Below the pieces are notes generated by a model. It worked only from the letters and a program-made list of their open reading frames with translations. It searched no databases and was not told the origin of the DNA. The position numbers and the translations under genes were made by a program. From Manis javanica (taxonomy: Eukaryota; Chordata; Mammalia; Pholidota; Manidae), in assembly GCF_040802235.1 (NCBI RefSeq), contig NC_133170.1, positions 3,115,001-3,179,000 on the forward strand: a stretch of DNA of 64,000 nt, read 5' to 3'. Shown in pieces: positions 1-13,234 of the stretch (positions are counted from its first letter, which is position 1; every line of letters starts with the position of its first letter).

Positions 1-2704
1 TTAATAACAGCTTTTAATACTAGCTTATACCAGAAGGTTAAATAAAATATTTGGATTATTGCTCCTTTATTCACTTAATTAATCTAAATTTGTAGGACCT
101 TTGTGCCATGTATTTGGTCTCTTCAGGGAACAGAAGCTAACTAGGAATGTAGTCAACTAGGAAAGTTAACTGGAGGGCCCTTTTATATTTATTTCTGAAT
201 TACAGCTAGAAATGCAGGTCTGTGTAATGCCCCTGTTTGAATGAAGGGGTCATTTAAAAACGAAGGCATTAATTACTATTATTTTTTAAAACTCAGATTT
301 AGGGAAAATGGATATGATTTATTCAAGACAATTGTATCTTAAAATTAAGAAGGAATCTAGCAAAAATCTTAACATGTGTGCTAAATAGAAATACCACCTC
401 ATAGCAAGACTGAGATATAAGACTTTCATTAGGATTGCATTTTCAATTTGTTTTGTTGAATAATGATTTTATATACCATTTTATTCTATTCACTCTTAAA
501 AGGAAGGAAAAACTACATTATCTTTAATTTGTATCCATGGAATGAAAAGCCATAAAACCGTATGTTTCTAGAAGGTAGGAGATGGTTGTTTAGCAGCTCC
601 TGGTAAAAGGAGGAGTGCGCCGAAGCATGTCTGTATGTCCAGCCCGCACTGGGCTTTGGGGTCATCAGAGCAGGAGCACATTAAAAGGCACGTGTACCTC
701 ATTAATATGTATTAAGTTAAGGAATAGTCTGTCTTCATGTGAGCTGGAAGATAAAGTTCTGATGAGGAAACCTTTTGCAGTAAATAGTTTTATTTTTTAT
801 GACAGGTCCATTTTTAGCCAATTATTTAAAAAGTATAATAATCAAAAAACATTACTATACTACTTTGTACTGTATTTAAATTAAAATCAGCATTATTTTT
901 TATCAGTGGCCTGGTCACCTTTATGTGTAGGTGTGGGTGGTTGGTTATAGGTGACATATGGTTATTTTAAAGTCTTAGTAACAAATGGGTTTTATTGATG
1001 CTTTTTATCGGAAGTCTTAGAGATTGCGGGTCTGCATTAAAATTTGGTGAATGTTAATGACAGTGGCTAGTTAAGAACTGACAGATTTTGATCAACCAGT
1101 TATCCTTGTACCAATATTCAAAAAGATGTTGGTGATTCAGTGGAGTAGCCTGATAGCTAATATTTTTGTATATTAAATATAGCTACCATTATAGTGGAAA
1201 TGAAAATGAAACTATTCAAATCGTTTTCTTTGTCTTTTGTTTCTGATAATGCTAGAAGTCTCTGTCGACACTGTCGTTAGCGAATTGCTTCTGTATTTAC
1301 TTTGACACATGCACATATAATTATCTGGTGAACTTAGAATCCTTTTCCCTAGAGTTCTACGTGTATTAATGATCTCAACTAAAATTAAATAATCTTCTTG
1401 TTCTGGTAGAGAAGAAAAAGCTGGACCACTTACCAGTAACTGGAGTTCTCCTATTGGGTCATCTCCACAGATCCACATTCTTTTGAAGTCACTGTGAATG
1501 CCTCAAGGACCAGCGAAGCCTCGACATTGCCAGTTGCAGGCAGGTAAGCGGGCGCACTGACGCATGTCCCCGGCATCCCTCAGGTCCCTCCCCAGCTTCC
1601 TGACGTCTGTACTGCATGCCCCCTCAGTTCCAGCGGACGCGCGGCAGGAAGAGTCTGGTGCTGGACGGAAGGGCCGGAGAGGTGGATCTGTGAGGGAAAA
1701 GACCCAATAGGAAAACTCAAGTCACTCGTAAGTAAGCTAGTTTTCACAAACCTGAGATTTGTTTTTCTCACACTTCTTCTCTTTAGAAGTTACTTTAATT
1801 ACAAAGAAATGAACTTGTTTGGGAACTTGTTAGCTGATGTTTGTAAGTTTGATTGTAGAATTACTGTATGGATGATAAATACCTGGTTCTTAATGGGTAT
1901 ATGAATAAATGTAACATTAATTTTAAAGTGTATCATTTATGTAATAGCTCTTTATAAAAGTTATGTTTATTACCTTTTGGTAAATGGTTTTATAGTTTAA
2001 AGCAGTTTAAGGAAGCTATATGTTGAACTATTTTGTAAATCCTTTTATTTGTGATGTTGCTTTTATTGAAGTAAATGCGTATATGGTAAAATTCATTCTT
2101 ATGCCAAATTTGGCCAAATTCTTTTTGGCGTCATACTGAACAGCAGGGCCAGTTTTATGTTAATTAACAAGCACTTCTTACTGACATAGTTTTCAATGTG
2201 CCTTCTAACTTTATGGAGGGTGTATTTAGAATATAATTCAGTGTATGTTGCCACTTCCTTGCTGACACTAGGGGGCCTTACTGCATGAAGGGGGGCCTGC
2301 TGCTGTGTGAGCGCTCCGCCTGCTCAGCTCCCAGGTGGTTCCCTGGGCCGGCGTGTGAAATGTGAGAACTGGACAGAGTTCCTTCTCGTTTCCCTCACTT
2401 TCTCTGTATTGTTACCAGGCTAGAATGCTGCCATTTCTAGAAGGGCCGGTCAGCGCACACAGCGCCCGTCAGAGTGCCCTGCTCTAGTTCTGTGGGAAAG
2501 TCGGCCATGTGCTGGGCACTTAGGGCCGCAGGTGCTCGCAGTCCAGGGCTGCCCTCCGCGCCCAGCCTCCGTGTCTTCAGCCGGAAGCTTCTGCCTGCTT
2601 CTCGCCTGGGTTCAGGCCCTGTGACACTTCGGCTTGTGCCTTCCCACGTCCTTGGAGTGGTTTTATCTCCTTTCCACTTTTCTAAGACTGAGTGAAGTCC
2701 TGCC
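1..2704. other. YAF2 intron, AT-rich, no gene recognised
   Basis: This is intronic sequence upstream of the penultimate YAF2 exon. It is mostly AT-rich with no long open frame. A moderately GC-rich patch near 1480-1690 and another near 2260-2640 have a few CpGs but no exon that I recognise. The YAF2 exons that encode the zinc finger were not found anywhere before 35765, so they must lie upstream of this window. Confidence 0.6.
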
Positions 2705-2832
2705 CCTTACATAAATCTCTCTGTTATCTCAGTTTCCGTAGTGGAAAAATGAGATTGCTCTGAGGATTGAACCAACCGATTCGTGGAATGTACTTAGAAC
2801 GGTGCCCAGGGCTACACAGTTAGCTGTTATTT
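2705..2832 (+). repeat. MIR SINE fragment, sense
   Basis: The order of short motifs is that of the 3' half of MIR: a CTCAGTTTCC-like block, AAAATGAGAT, a GAGGATTGAA block, then TACTTAGAACGGTGCCCAGGG. It is diverged, as expected for a repeat older than the placental radiation. Confidence 0.7.
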
Positions 2833-5101
2833 GATTGTCGATAGATCTTAAATAGTTCTGATTATATGTAATTCTTACCTATAGGACACGATTTAGTCTT
2901 TAAATATTTATTAGTTCCAGGTTGTATTGCTATTTCTTGTGTTACAAAATTCATAAGCTGACTTGTATGGTCTTTGAAAGCAAGGATAGGATTTTATTGA
3001 TTTTTATCTTATTTTATAGTTCCTAAAATTAGTGACTATGAGATCAAATCATTCATACCAACTGAAAAATTAGCTTTCTTGCACATTCATGAATGTATTG
3101 ACTAGATGTTCCATATGTAAAAGAGGTTTATTTGGTTTATCAGCCCTGTTTGTACTGTTTTTGTGAAGAACAACAAGTTGTTTCCTTTACAGCTGGTATA
3201 GTTCAATTATAATTGTTTAATACAATATAAACTTCTCCTATGGCACATAAAAAATGTATATTTTGAGATTTAGTTATAATTAGATTGCCTTTACATTAAG
3301 ATTTTGTGTAGCGTTAGAATTATATAACAAACTGGAAATTTAATATATTCGATTTTTGAGGTTTCAGTATATTAGAAAATTATTGCTTGATTTTCCAAAA
3401 TGATTGAATCTAAGAATGCCTGTCCAATGATATAGTAAATGAAATCTAATTCCAGGGTCACTGAGGTAAGGAAATGCTTTTTGATAAATTAAGTGTCACT
3501 TCCAAATAATCACCAGAAAACCAATTCAGGTCCAATTAGACAAGCCGAGATAAAGAATATTTATCAGATGAGTCAGGTGCTTGTTTTGAACATGCTTCTG
3601 CACATCCATGTAAGAGGCTGTTCAATCTCATGGTTTCCTAGGGGTGATAGTGGCATTTGGTTACAGTGAGAATGCCCTTATTCCTTAGAGATACATACTT
3701 AAATATTTAGAAGTATTATGTGTTCAGGAATTGGGAATATTACCCTTACATGTATGTAGAAAGAGATAAAAGGGGAAAGAAAGCAAATGTGGCAAATGGT
3801 AATGATTTTGAATGTAGGTGAGGGGTGTATGGCTATGCATTATGCTTTCAGCTTTCCTGTGGCTTTGATAAAGTTGGGGAGAAAGTATTTTAAAAGAACT
3901 GTATTGTGCTTCACTTTCTCTAATTCGAGAATGGGAATAACAGAACTTGTTCTTTCTATGCCTTGGTGCAGGTAGGCACAGTGGGATAACGTTTGGTAGA
4001 ATGACCTTCAAGAGAACTCAGGAAGTCATATTGTATTTTTTTGACATCAAAGAAGAGTTTTATAATGGAGAACTTTTCAAAGAGCATTTTACCTAAAAGT
4101 GTATTAGCTTAAAATATATCCGTTCTCTTTTTGTATTCAGAACATACTGGTTTATAATTGAACAAGGACAATCAAGAAACAGTAAACATATGCAGATAGA
4201 AAAAGTAACCAGTTGAAATCTTGAAAATGAAAAGTATATCTAATTATAAAATAACTCAGACGGGCAAAGAAGATTAGAAATAGCTGAAGGGAGAAGTTGT
4301 TAGCTTCAAAAGAAAACTGTTAACTCTTCCAAGATACAGCACAGGGAGATAATGAGTGAAAAATCCCCAAGAAGAGCTCTGACACCGTAGGTGGGCGGAC
4401 TGAGAAGCCCCAGTGTGTGTCTCATTGGATGGAGCTCCAGAGGGCGTCTACAGAGAATGGTGGAGAAGCTTGATTGATGGAAATGGCTAACAATTTTTAA
4501 AAATTAAAAAAAATAGTGGAAATCATATAAAATGATTAGAACTGAATTACAACAAAAGTATTTATCAAAACTTGAGGGATAAAAGAAAGGTGGTGCTTAG
4601 GTGTAAATTTATAACCTTAAATGCATACATTAGGTTGAAAGAAAAGAAATGAGCCAGACAGTTAAATAAAAAAACAAAAAACCCCAAAAAACTAAAACAA
4701 AAAGGGAAAGTAAAACAAAATAAAGAAGGGAGAGGAAATAAAAATAAGAAAATAGAGCTTGGTGAAATAGAAAATAATAGCAACAGTGATGTTCATTCAG
4801 TCAAAGCTAGTTCTTCTGAGTTGATTATATCCTGGAAATACTTATCAAAAAACAGATGACCCAAATAATATAATTTAAAACTGGGATATAACTACAAATA
4901 CAACTGTAATTTTAAAAATCACAAAAAACATTAATTTGCATATATATTTATATAAATTCTAAAAACCAGGTTTAATGGTCTGTTTTCTAGGGAAAAAAAA
5001 ATTGTTCCAAAATTGACTATACAAGAAACAGAAAAATCGAAGAAACTAAAAAACATTAAAGTCGTTGAAACTAGTAAATTTCCCTCAACAAGAATAGGTT
5101 T
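2833..5101. other. YAF2 intron, AT-rich, unassigned
   Basis: This is AT-rich intron without a recognisable exon. The stretch from about 4200 to 5050 is strongly A-rich on the + strand, including an A-rich block at 4660-4760. It reads like very decayed LINE sequence, but I could not assign it to a family with certainty. Confidence 0.5.
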
Positions 5102-5405
5102 TTAAAAATAGCAACTTTATTGAGCTGTAAGGCACAAATCATACCATTTACTTATTTAAAATATACAATTCAATGGTTTTCAGTAATTTTTGGAGTTGTG
5201 CAACCATTACCACAGTCCATTTTATGATATTTCATCACCCCAAAAAGAAACTGAACCTATTAGCAGTCAGTCTCAATTCTCCCCAGCCTTAGACAACCAC
5301 TAATCTACTCTGTTTCTGTATATTTACCTGTTCTGGACATTTCATATGAATGGAATCATTCAGTATGTGACCTTTTGTAATTCACTTCTGTAGTATAATA
5401 TTTTT
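5102..5405 (-). mobile_element. Old L1 3' end, antisense, left part of interrupted copy
   Basis: The stretch starts with the typical reversed L1M 3' UTR pattern (AACTTTATTGAGCTGTAAGGCACA, then CAATTCAATGG, then CACCCCAAAAAGAAAC). It continues towards the ORF2 end at 5750 after a younger insertion. The element lies on the - strand relative to YAF2. Confidence 0.75.
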
Positions 5406-5764
5406 CTTTTGTTTTGTTTTTATTAAGGTATCATTGATACACACGCTTATGAAGTTTTCACATGGAAAACAATGTGGTTACTACTTTCACCCACATTATT
5501 GAGTCCCCCCCATGCCCCATTGCAGTCACTGTCCATCAGTGTAGTAAGATGCCACAGAGTCCCTATTTGCCTTCTCTGCTACACTGTCTTCCCCATGATC
5601 CCCCCCACACCACGTGTGCCAATCATAATGCCCCTCAATCCCCTTCTCCCTCCCTCCCCACCCGCCCTCCTACATCCCTCCCCTTTGGTAACCACTAGTC
5701 CCTTCTTGGAGTCTGTGAGTCTGCTGCCGTGTTATTCCTTCAGTTTTTTTAGCGTAACATCTTT
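5391..5764 (-). mobile_element. Younger L1 3' fragment nested in an older L1, with decayed target duplication
   Basis: The interior (about 5406-5749) begins on the left with a T-rich remnant of the poly(A) tail and TATTAAGGTATCATTGATAC. It then runs through the C-rich L1 3' UTR to a 5' truncation. It splits an older antisense L1 at a point matching TAGCATAATGTTTTC in that family. The flanks TAGTATAATATTTTT (5391-5405) and TAGCGTAACATCTTT (5750-5764) agree at 11 of 15 positions, and all four differences are transitions, as expected of an aged target-site duplication. I associate this 3' UTR type with pangolin L1, from memory only. Confidence 0.75.
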
Positions 5765-6175
5765 AAGGTCCAGCCATGTCGTAGCTTGTATCAGTAAGCT
5801 CCATTCCATTTTATGGCCAAAAATTTTTCGTTGTACAGATAGATACACAGCATTTTGTTTATCCACTCATCAGTTGATGTATATTTAGATTGTTTTCCAC
5901 TTTTTGTCTATTAGGGATAGTTCTGTCATCATTTGTAGACAAGTTTATGTGTGGACATATGTTCTCATTTCTCTTGGGTATATACCTGTAAGTAGAATTT
6001 TTAGGCCGTATGGTAATGCTATGTTCAACCTTTTGCGTAACTATCAGACTATTTTCCAAAGTGGCTGCACCATTTTACTTTCCCAGCAGGGTTCCAGTTT
6101 TTCCACACCCTCACAAACACTTTGATTATCTGTCTTTCTGATGGTAGCCATCTTCATTGGTGTGAGGTCATATCA
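5750..6175 (-). mobile_element. Old L1, antisense, right part of interrupted copy
   Basis: This continues the L1 that begins at 5102. It shows reversed ORF2-terminal and 3' UTR landmarks: the CCATTTTATGGCC block, CACTCATCAGTTGATG, TTGGGTATATACCTG and GTGGCTGCACCATTTTAC. It is broken by many stops and codes for nothing. Confidence 0.8.
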
Positions 6176-6299
6176 GAAGGAATAGTTTTAATTGTGATAT
6201 TTCTGACATAATTTAAGACATACTTTTGGGGCACAGGTAACTACAATTTTATTCAAATAGACCCAGATAATAAGAAGAGAGGGAAAGCTATCCTGCCTA

Positions 6300-7403
6300 T
6301 TTAGTTAGATAAGTTTAACTTTGAAACCTAAACTGGAAGAATATACAAGGGAAAAATACATTCAATCTCATTGTTGAACAGAGATTTAAAGATTTTGATT
6401 AGGATAAGAATATAAGAATAGTTCCATATATGAAAACTGTATCAATGTAATTTATAAGGTAAAATTTAGGGGAAAAAATCTGGAGGTTTAGTAAAAGTAT
6501 AAGATAAAACTCACTACTGGTTAATGTTTAAAAATTAAAAAAACAACCCCCAAACCATGAAGAAAAGTGATCTTTTTCTTTGAGTAAACTCTTCTGTCTT
6601 TCAGACAACAGTCATCATTCTTAGCAAAACCTTAACACATTTACATGAAGGTCACGAATAAGACAAATAAAGCTCTATTAATAAAATAAGAGAAAAAGGA
6701 ATTCCGGAAAAGGATTAGAAAGGAAGAAAAATGAGATGAATGTATATCCCTAGAAAATTTTTAATCAATTATTAATAAACCCAGTGTTACTGAATACAAA
6801 ATCAGTATTCAAATTGGATTTGCACAATTTGGAAATAAATACCTCCTTTACAACAGCCAATTAGGGAATAAACACCTCTACAGCAAATTCTATCAAGTAC
6901 CCAAAGTTTTATTGAAGGACATAAAATGAGGCATTAATAAAAGACAGGATATATATACTGTATTTATGGATGGGCAGTATTACTGTTGCTATGATCTATA
7001 TGTAGTTTCAGACAAAAATCCCAGTAGGATTTTTTTCTGTAGAAGAAGTGGGGGCACCAGAATAACCAAGAGCCCGAAAGACAAGTCACAGGGAGGAGGC
7101 CACGCTGTCGGGTGTCAGGGCTGATTTCAGAGTTACGGTGCTTAGGCGGAGTGCTGCACATTGAAAGTGCTCTTGCACACAGCTTGGGGTGGCTCTCTCA
7201 GACTTAAATTTTGAACAAAAGAAGTAGACACCACGGTACTGGATGCTGTGTGATCTCAAACAGGAAGCGCAGAGGCCAGTGTGAGCTGTCTGAGGGGACT
7301 GACTTGCAATAGCCGTTATCCTGGAAGCATGAATCTCGTTGAGAACGGGCCTGGAGGGCATTCTGCAGCATGAGAATTGTTCGTACTCTAGGTTGGGTCA
7401 CAC

Positions 7404-7441
<38 letters not shown>

Positions 7442-8430
7442 ATTTTAAAAAGCTGTATGAATCACTGTGTTGTATATTTGAAACCATTATAACTATACTT
7501 AAATTATGAAAATTAAATTGTGTATAGTATTTGTATGCTTTATGAAAATGTTAGCTTGATTAAAAAAAATAAAAACTTAGAGTGTTTAAAGTAGTATAGT
7601 CTTAATACAGGAAAAGACACATTAATATAACAGAATAGTGTGTTCAGAAATGGATCCATGCATATTTGAGGGGTCGGTGAGTGCCGGGGATGGCATTTTC
7701 CATCAGCAGGGAGAGGAAGAGCGAGTGGGTTGAGTCGGTTTTCCGTGTGAGGTGAGAACAGTATCTCACCTCAGCCCATGTGCAGAAGTAAATTCTAGTT
7801 AAATTAAGCACTGCACATGGAAACCTCTTAAAAAAAGGAAACTAGAAGAATATGAGTCTTCAGGATTTGTGAGAACGTCTTTAACAAATCAAGAAAAGAT
7901 GACTGAGCCATCGAGGATAAAGGGTTTGGCTGCCTCAGAAAGAATGACTTAGGTTTAGTAAGAGACACTGTAAGCCAAGCTTGAAGATGAGAGGTACACA
8001 GTGTCTGTGGTATCCAGTGGGTTTGTGTCCAGGGGACATAAGGACACAAAGAACAAGACAGATGATACAAATGCACATAAAATGAACAATGGATATTAAG
8101 GCAGTTCGCAGTGGAGGAAACTGGAAATTGGAATAGCTAGTGAACTGAGAAGATGCTTAGTTTCTTTTGCAGGAAAATGCAGTTAAAAACGTAGGAGCCA
8201 TCAGGTTTCACCCTTTAGATAGCAAAGCTCAGGATTGGGTGAGTGTTACACATTGATATGGGGAAACCCTCACATCTGGCAATTACTGTGCAAGGTGTTA
8301 ATCTAGAGAAACTTGCACATTTGCCCAGGGAGATGTGTATAGGGGTATTGATTTGGAAAAAAAATCTAAGTGTCTTTTAGTAGGAGGGATGGATAAGTAA
8401 GATATGAAATAGTTACATAATGGAGAATGA
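6300..8430 (+). mobile_element. Decayed ancient L1 (L1M type), sense, discontinuous
   Basis: This is A-rich sequence with scattered L1 ORF2 and 3' UTR landmarks in the + direction. They include the TGTCTTTTAGTAGGAGGGATGGATAAGTAAGATATG-like tail near 8370-8410, where the repeat's usual words are recognisable in pieces. Short ORFs here are chance. The boundaries are approximate. Further 3' UTR-like sequence may continue at 8740-8970. Confidence 0.45.
7408..7437 (+). repeat. (GT)n microsatellite, about 15 units
   Basis: An uninterrupted GT dinucleotide run is read directly. It lies in YAF2 intron and is likely polymorphic. Confidence 0.95.
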
Positions 8431-8494
8431 TCAAATCTGTGTCTAGATTATTATTTTTGGCTTTTCATATTATTTCTCACTTTAAGCAAAAAAT

Positions 8495-8720
8495 TATCCT
8501 ATTGCCCAGGAATTGTTCTAAGAATTTTATAAATGTTAACTATTTTAGTCCTCCTCAGAGCTCAGAAATAGTTACTATGATTACCTCCATTTTACATATG
8601 GGAATGCTGACGCAAGTAGGGCAGACAAGCTACCCACCCTCGCAGGTAGTAGACAGCAGAGCTGAGATTCAAAGCTGGGACCCCTCATGTTACCGTCCAT
8701 GGGGCCGTGCTGCCTCCTGC
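8495..8720 (-). repeat. MIR SINE, antisense, near full length
   Basis: The reversed MIR landmarks occur in order: GTTCTAAGAATTTTATAAATG, TCCATTTTACATATGGG, GAGCTGAGATTCAAAGCTGG and a final CCGTGCTGCC. Divergence is high, so this is an ancient copy. Confidence 0.8.
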
Positions 8721-9479
8721 CACGTATGAACATAGGGAGACCGCCCGAGTGTATGGGGAGGTTCCGTGTAGAGCGGTGTGTACAGTCTGATCTCATTTTC
8801 ACGAAGTTCATGGTAGTGGTTACCGTGGAAGGTGAGAGGGATCTCGTGATAGTGGTATAAAGGAAACTAGTTTTATGGAACTGCGTCTTTTTCTTGAAGG
8901 AACATGTATATTTAAAGCTTTTAAACACCTACATTTAATGTATGTATATGCTTATTTTTGCAAAAGAAACATGGGAAGGAGTGACCTGTATTGTTGTAAT
9001 TGTCGCTTATTCCTGATACTGACCTGCAGTAGCGAAAGGAAGCAGTGGGCCCAGCACAGTGGCCGAGGTCTAGTCTAGCTCTGAGATGGTGAGCAGAGGA
9101 CGAGCCCCAGATGCTGGGGCAGCTGCTGGGATAGGGAGACGAGAGGTTTCATCTCTCTAAGAAGAGTAGAGTTTCGCAGGGAAAGATTGTGCCAGCCACT
9201 GGCCTCTCGCCTTTGCAGTTGGTCTCACCTTTACTGGACTGTCGCACATACACGTGTCTGCATGGCTCACTCCTTCGCTTCGTTCAGGGCTCTGCTTAAG
9301 AGCCGGTTCATCCGGAGGTGCTTCCCTCATTTCTCTGTAGAAAAGTAGCGCTACAGTGTAACTCTGTCCTTCCATACCATGCTTGATTTTTCTTCTACTA
9401 CCTAATAACATTTCATATATACATTTGTGTGTATACATACACATGTATATGTATGCTTATTCACCTGTTTTTACTAGAA

Positions 9480-9580
9480 TGTGTGTATACTTTGTGAGGA
9501 GATATATCTGTACACCTGTAGAATAGGACCTGGGACATAGATGGTGTTTAGTAAATATCTGTTTGAGTGAATGAATGGCT
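9480..9580 (+). repeat. L2 3' end, sense
   Basis: It ends with the typical L2 tail arrangement GACCTGGGACATAGATGG, TTTAGTAAATATCTGTTTG, then GAATGAATGG. Confidence 0.7.
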
Positions 9581-10159
9581 GTATTATACCAAAAAATGTT
9601 TTTAATGTTGCTGACTTAGAATATTATGGTAGGACATAATCAGATACATAAAGAAGGCTTAGTTTTATTTCTCAACTGGTGGTAAGTTTGTGAGGCTAGA
9701 GATTTTTTTCTTCTGTGTTGTATTTCCATGTCTAAAATGTCACCTGGCAGTAAAATGCAGTTAGTAAGTATTTACTGAATGGATGAGTTGATGTAAAGGA
9801 ACAGAGATGTCTTTGTTTTAAAAACAACCAATTGTCTATTGTAAAAGTAACATTGAATACAACTAAAAGCCGACTATGTAACTCCAAAACTGGAGGAAAG
9901 AGGAGGCGGAAGAGTGACAGCACTACCCTGATCAAAACCTTTGCATCCGTCCGTGTGCACACTTGCCAGTTGCTCCCAGATACCCAACTTCCCCTGTCCG
10001 GCTCACTCTAGCCGAGTGCCGCTGGCCCCTCCGATTCCAGGTGTTTGTGCTCCAGTTCATTGTCTACACAGCAGCGTAAGAATGGAAACATAGGGGAGTC
10101 ACCTCTGGAAAGTATTCCAGGAGACCTCTTGTCCCTAGACTAGAACCCAGGTTCTTCGG

Positions 10160-10575
10160 CTTGGCCCATGTGTAGACCTGCCCTGGCCTGCCGACCTCTC
10201 ACCTCATACTGCTCTTGCCTCCCTGCCTCCTCTAGCCCTGCTGACTCTCACTTTCTGTGATATGCCAGGTTCGTTGCTGCCTTCACACATGTAGGGCTTA
10301 CTTTCTGCCTCATGCAATCTTTCTCCCATTTTCCCATTGGAGAACTAACTCTTCTGTACGGTGGCCCTCTGAGCACGTCAGATCTTGTCAGCAGTCTTCC
10401 TTGAAAGCCTCATCTAAACCCACTCCCGTTACCATTGCTCACGGTGTTAGGGGTGGGAAAGAACAAAACCACAGTTTTAATTATAGATATGTAGCTAATT
10501 TTTGTTTTCCATTGTATTCTTGACACTAAACGTGGTGCTTGCTACATAGTAGATGTTCATTAAACATTGGTTCAC
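10160..10575 (+). repeat. L2 LINE 3' region, sense
   Basis: The C/T-rich L2 body carries a TGCC-rich section, CTTGAAAGCCTCATCTAAAC, and the end block GCTTGCTACATAGTAGATG followed by TTCATTAAACATTGGTTC. The 88-residue frame at 10257-10523 is not a gene. Confidence 0.65.
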
Positions 10576-10589
10576 TATGTGAAATAACT

Positions 10590-12480
10590 GTATGGCAAAA
10601 CCTGGAAAACAAAAAGAACAAATAAGGGAAAAGAAAACAGAAACAAAACAAAAACAGGATCAAATGTGCTTGTTTAAAATTTACTAAAATAAATGCTCAC
10701 GATAGAAGCTCAGATATTAAGCAAGACTTGGATTAGATGAAATACGAAACTCAGCTATACACTTGATTTCAGAAACACGTCTTGAACAGAATTACTAAGG
10801 GGGTTGAAAGTACATGGATAGTCCAAACAAGATACTAGGCAAATATAAACAAAAAATCAGTAGACAAAGTTGAATAAAAACAGTGACTATCAGGTGAGAA
10901 AAAAGTGTCACTTGTAATAATAAAGGATATATTTACTAATATAAAGAGAATCACAAATCTAGATTTTAAAAAAATGAACCACTGAAGTATGTAAAGTAAA
11001 ATCTGTAAATTCAAGAAGGAAGAGAAAAAAATACAGCAGTAATGGAGACTTTAAAACATCTTGCAGTCCCCTTCACATCAAAGAGATACCTGAATTTGAC
11101 TCACAAATCAATAAAGCTGATATAATAACTATGTCTTACTCTGTTATTATAAGAAGAACACCTTTTCAATTTCCTGTGGAACGTTTTCAAAAGTAGAACA
11201 AAAACTGAAAGGAAAAAATGTAAAAACACTAACTGCGTACTTTACAGTGAAATTTTATACGTTGCAAACAAAAGCACAACCAGAAACTTAACACAAGTCA
11301 TTTGAATTTAAAAATGTAAAATTCTTCTAAAAAAAATCTTAGGTCAAAGGTCTAAAGGTACTGCAAACTGGCAATTCTAGTCTGTCTAGAAAGTAACTAC
11401 AACTGTAATAAAAATGAAATACGTAAACGATATATGGAACACAGGTGAAATTATTTCTATAAGTCTCAGTACTTAAAAAATGAAAATAAATGGATTAACA
11501 TTAACTGAAGAATTAAATAAATGAACAACAAAATAAACCTAGGAAAAGTTGGGAAAAGTAATTAATAAAGGTAAAGATAGCAAATGATAAATTAAGAAAA
11601 TAGAAAGATAGTAAATAAAACCAAAAGCTGGTTTTTGGATTAAAAGAAAAATAAGTAAGACTCGCTAACAGCTTTTTTTCCCTTAACAAAGGGAGAAAGT
11701 ACAAAAATAAATATTAGGATTATGAAAAAGCAACTGTAGATACAGATAATGTTAGCAAAATTATGAGACTGGATGGCAGAATGAATAACTAGAAATATTG
11801 GGAAAATATGTTGTTTTCTAGGAAAATGTAGATTATCAAAATAGATCTAAGAAGAGATTTAAAACCTAAGCCTGTCAGGTCTGGATGGTTTTATAAGTGA
11901 CTTCTTTCAAACCTTCATGGAGCAGATAATTTCACCGAAATTTAAACTGACCTAGAGGAAATAGAGTTGAGGCTTCCTGTTATTTTTATAAAAAAATCTA
12001 AAGTTGCTGTGAAGGTTAAGCAGGTTAATACAAATACAATTCTTAGAATAATTCCTGACATGGAGAAAGCACTCAGTAACAGTCAGTGCTACAGAAATAA
12101 AGCAGGAGAGCAGGCATGAAACTGATGGCCCCTGGTAGAGATGTCCTGGTGAAATAAAACTACAGATTGGTCTTCTTTAAGAATATTGATGTAGAAACTC
12201 AGTAACAACACATTGGAAATACAATACACCATAAGTAAGTAGTATTTCCTCCAGCACTCCAAGGATATATTGGAATGTTCTTAATATGTTTCAGCTTATT
12301 AGTAGATAAAGGAGGAAAAGTTTATATGACCATCTCAATAGATCTTGAAATGCAGTTGATGAAATTGGGCAGTTAGTCCCGAGAGCAGTCTTTAGGAAAG
12401 CCCTTAGCAATTAAAATATGGTCCTTACAACTGTAGTCAGGAAAGTACTTCATGGAGATATATGGAAATTATTTTAGAAA
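10590..12480 (+). mobile_element. Ancient L1 ORF2 remnant, sense
   Basis: A-rich sequence with ORF2 landmarks in order: AAAACCAAAAGCTGGTTTTT near 11619, TGTCAGGTCTGGATGGTTTT near 11873 (the remnant of the conserved PGPDGF-coding area) and ACCATCTCAATAGATCTTG near 12329. Frames are broken throughout, so it is non-functional. The start is uncertain. Confidence 0.6.
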
Positions 12481-13234
12481 CAAGGAAGGCAAGGGAATTC
12501 TCTTATCACTATTATCTAACTTTGTCGTAGATGTGCTAAAAGTTACAGAAATGAGGGAAGTGTCCTCAGACCCTCTGGCTGGCATCCGATGCTTTTGTTC
12601 AGGGCATTTAATCACTGTGTATTCAAGAATTACCCGCCTTGTTGAATTTTCAGCCATTTTCCAGTAATCTCCACTCAGTGCATCTTACAGTGTCTTTGGT
12701 TAGCTTATTTGGAGAGTTTTCAGTTAAAAAACCCTCATAGAATTCTGTTTGGAACCCCAGGCAGTGAGGCAAGAGCAGGGCTGCTTTGGTCACAGAGGGT
12801 GTGGGGCTCTGTAGGTGCCTCTTCCTCACCACCCGTCCCTCCCCCACTAGGTTCTGGGGGTGCTGGGTGCACCTTAAGGATTACGTCTGTTCTGGTCTCT
12901 GCAGTTTTCAATGTCATAGTCTTTAACATTGATAAAAAGCAGTTGATTTATAAAATACAATCACCAGTTTGATAAGATCTTATTGGTAATTTTCAGTTCT
13001 TTTTGGTTATGGTAGCTATTAAATTAGAAGCAGTTTGGGCTTGAGAGCTGTGAATAGGATGACTAAGGTCGCCAAAAACAGATCAGCCAAGAAGTGACTG
13101 ACAGCAGGACAGGAGACAAAGGAAATCACCAAGGAGAAGGACACGACATTCTGGGGCTGCTCTTCAGGAAAGGGCGGCCGTCCGAACGCATCTCGGTGGC
13201 TCCAGACAGAGATGCCGTGTGAGGTTCTGAATGG

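Noticed and set aside
5462..5888. 138-codon + frame, Pro/Ser-rich
   Set aside because: It lies on the antisense strand of the nested L1 3' UTR and its host L1. It has no coding value.
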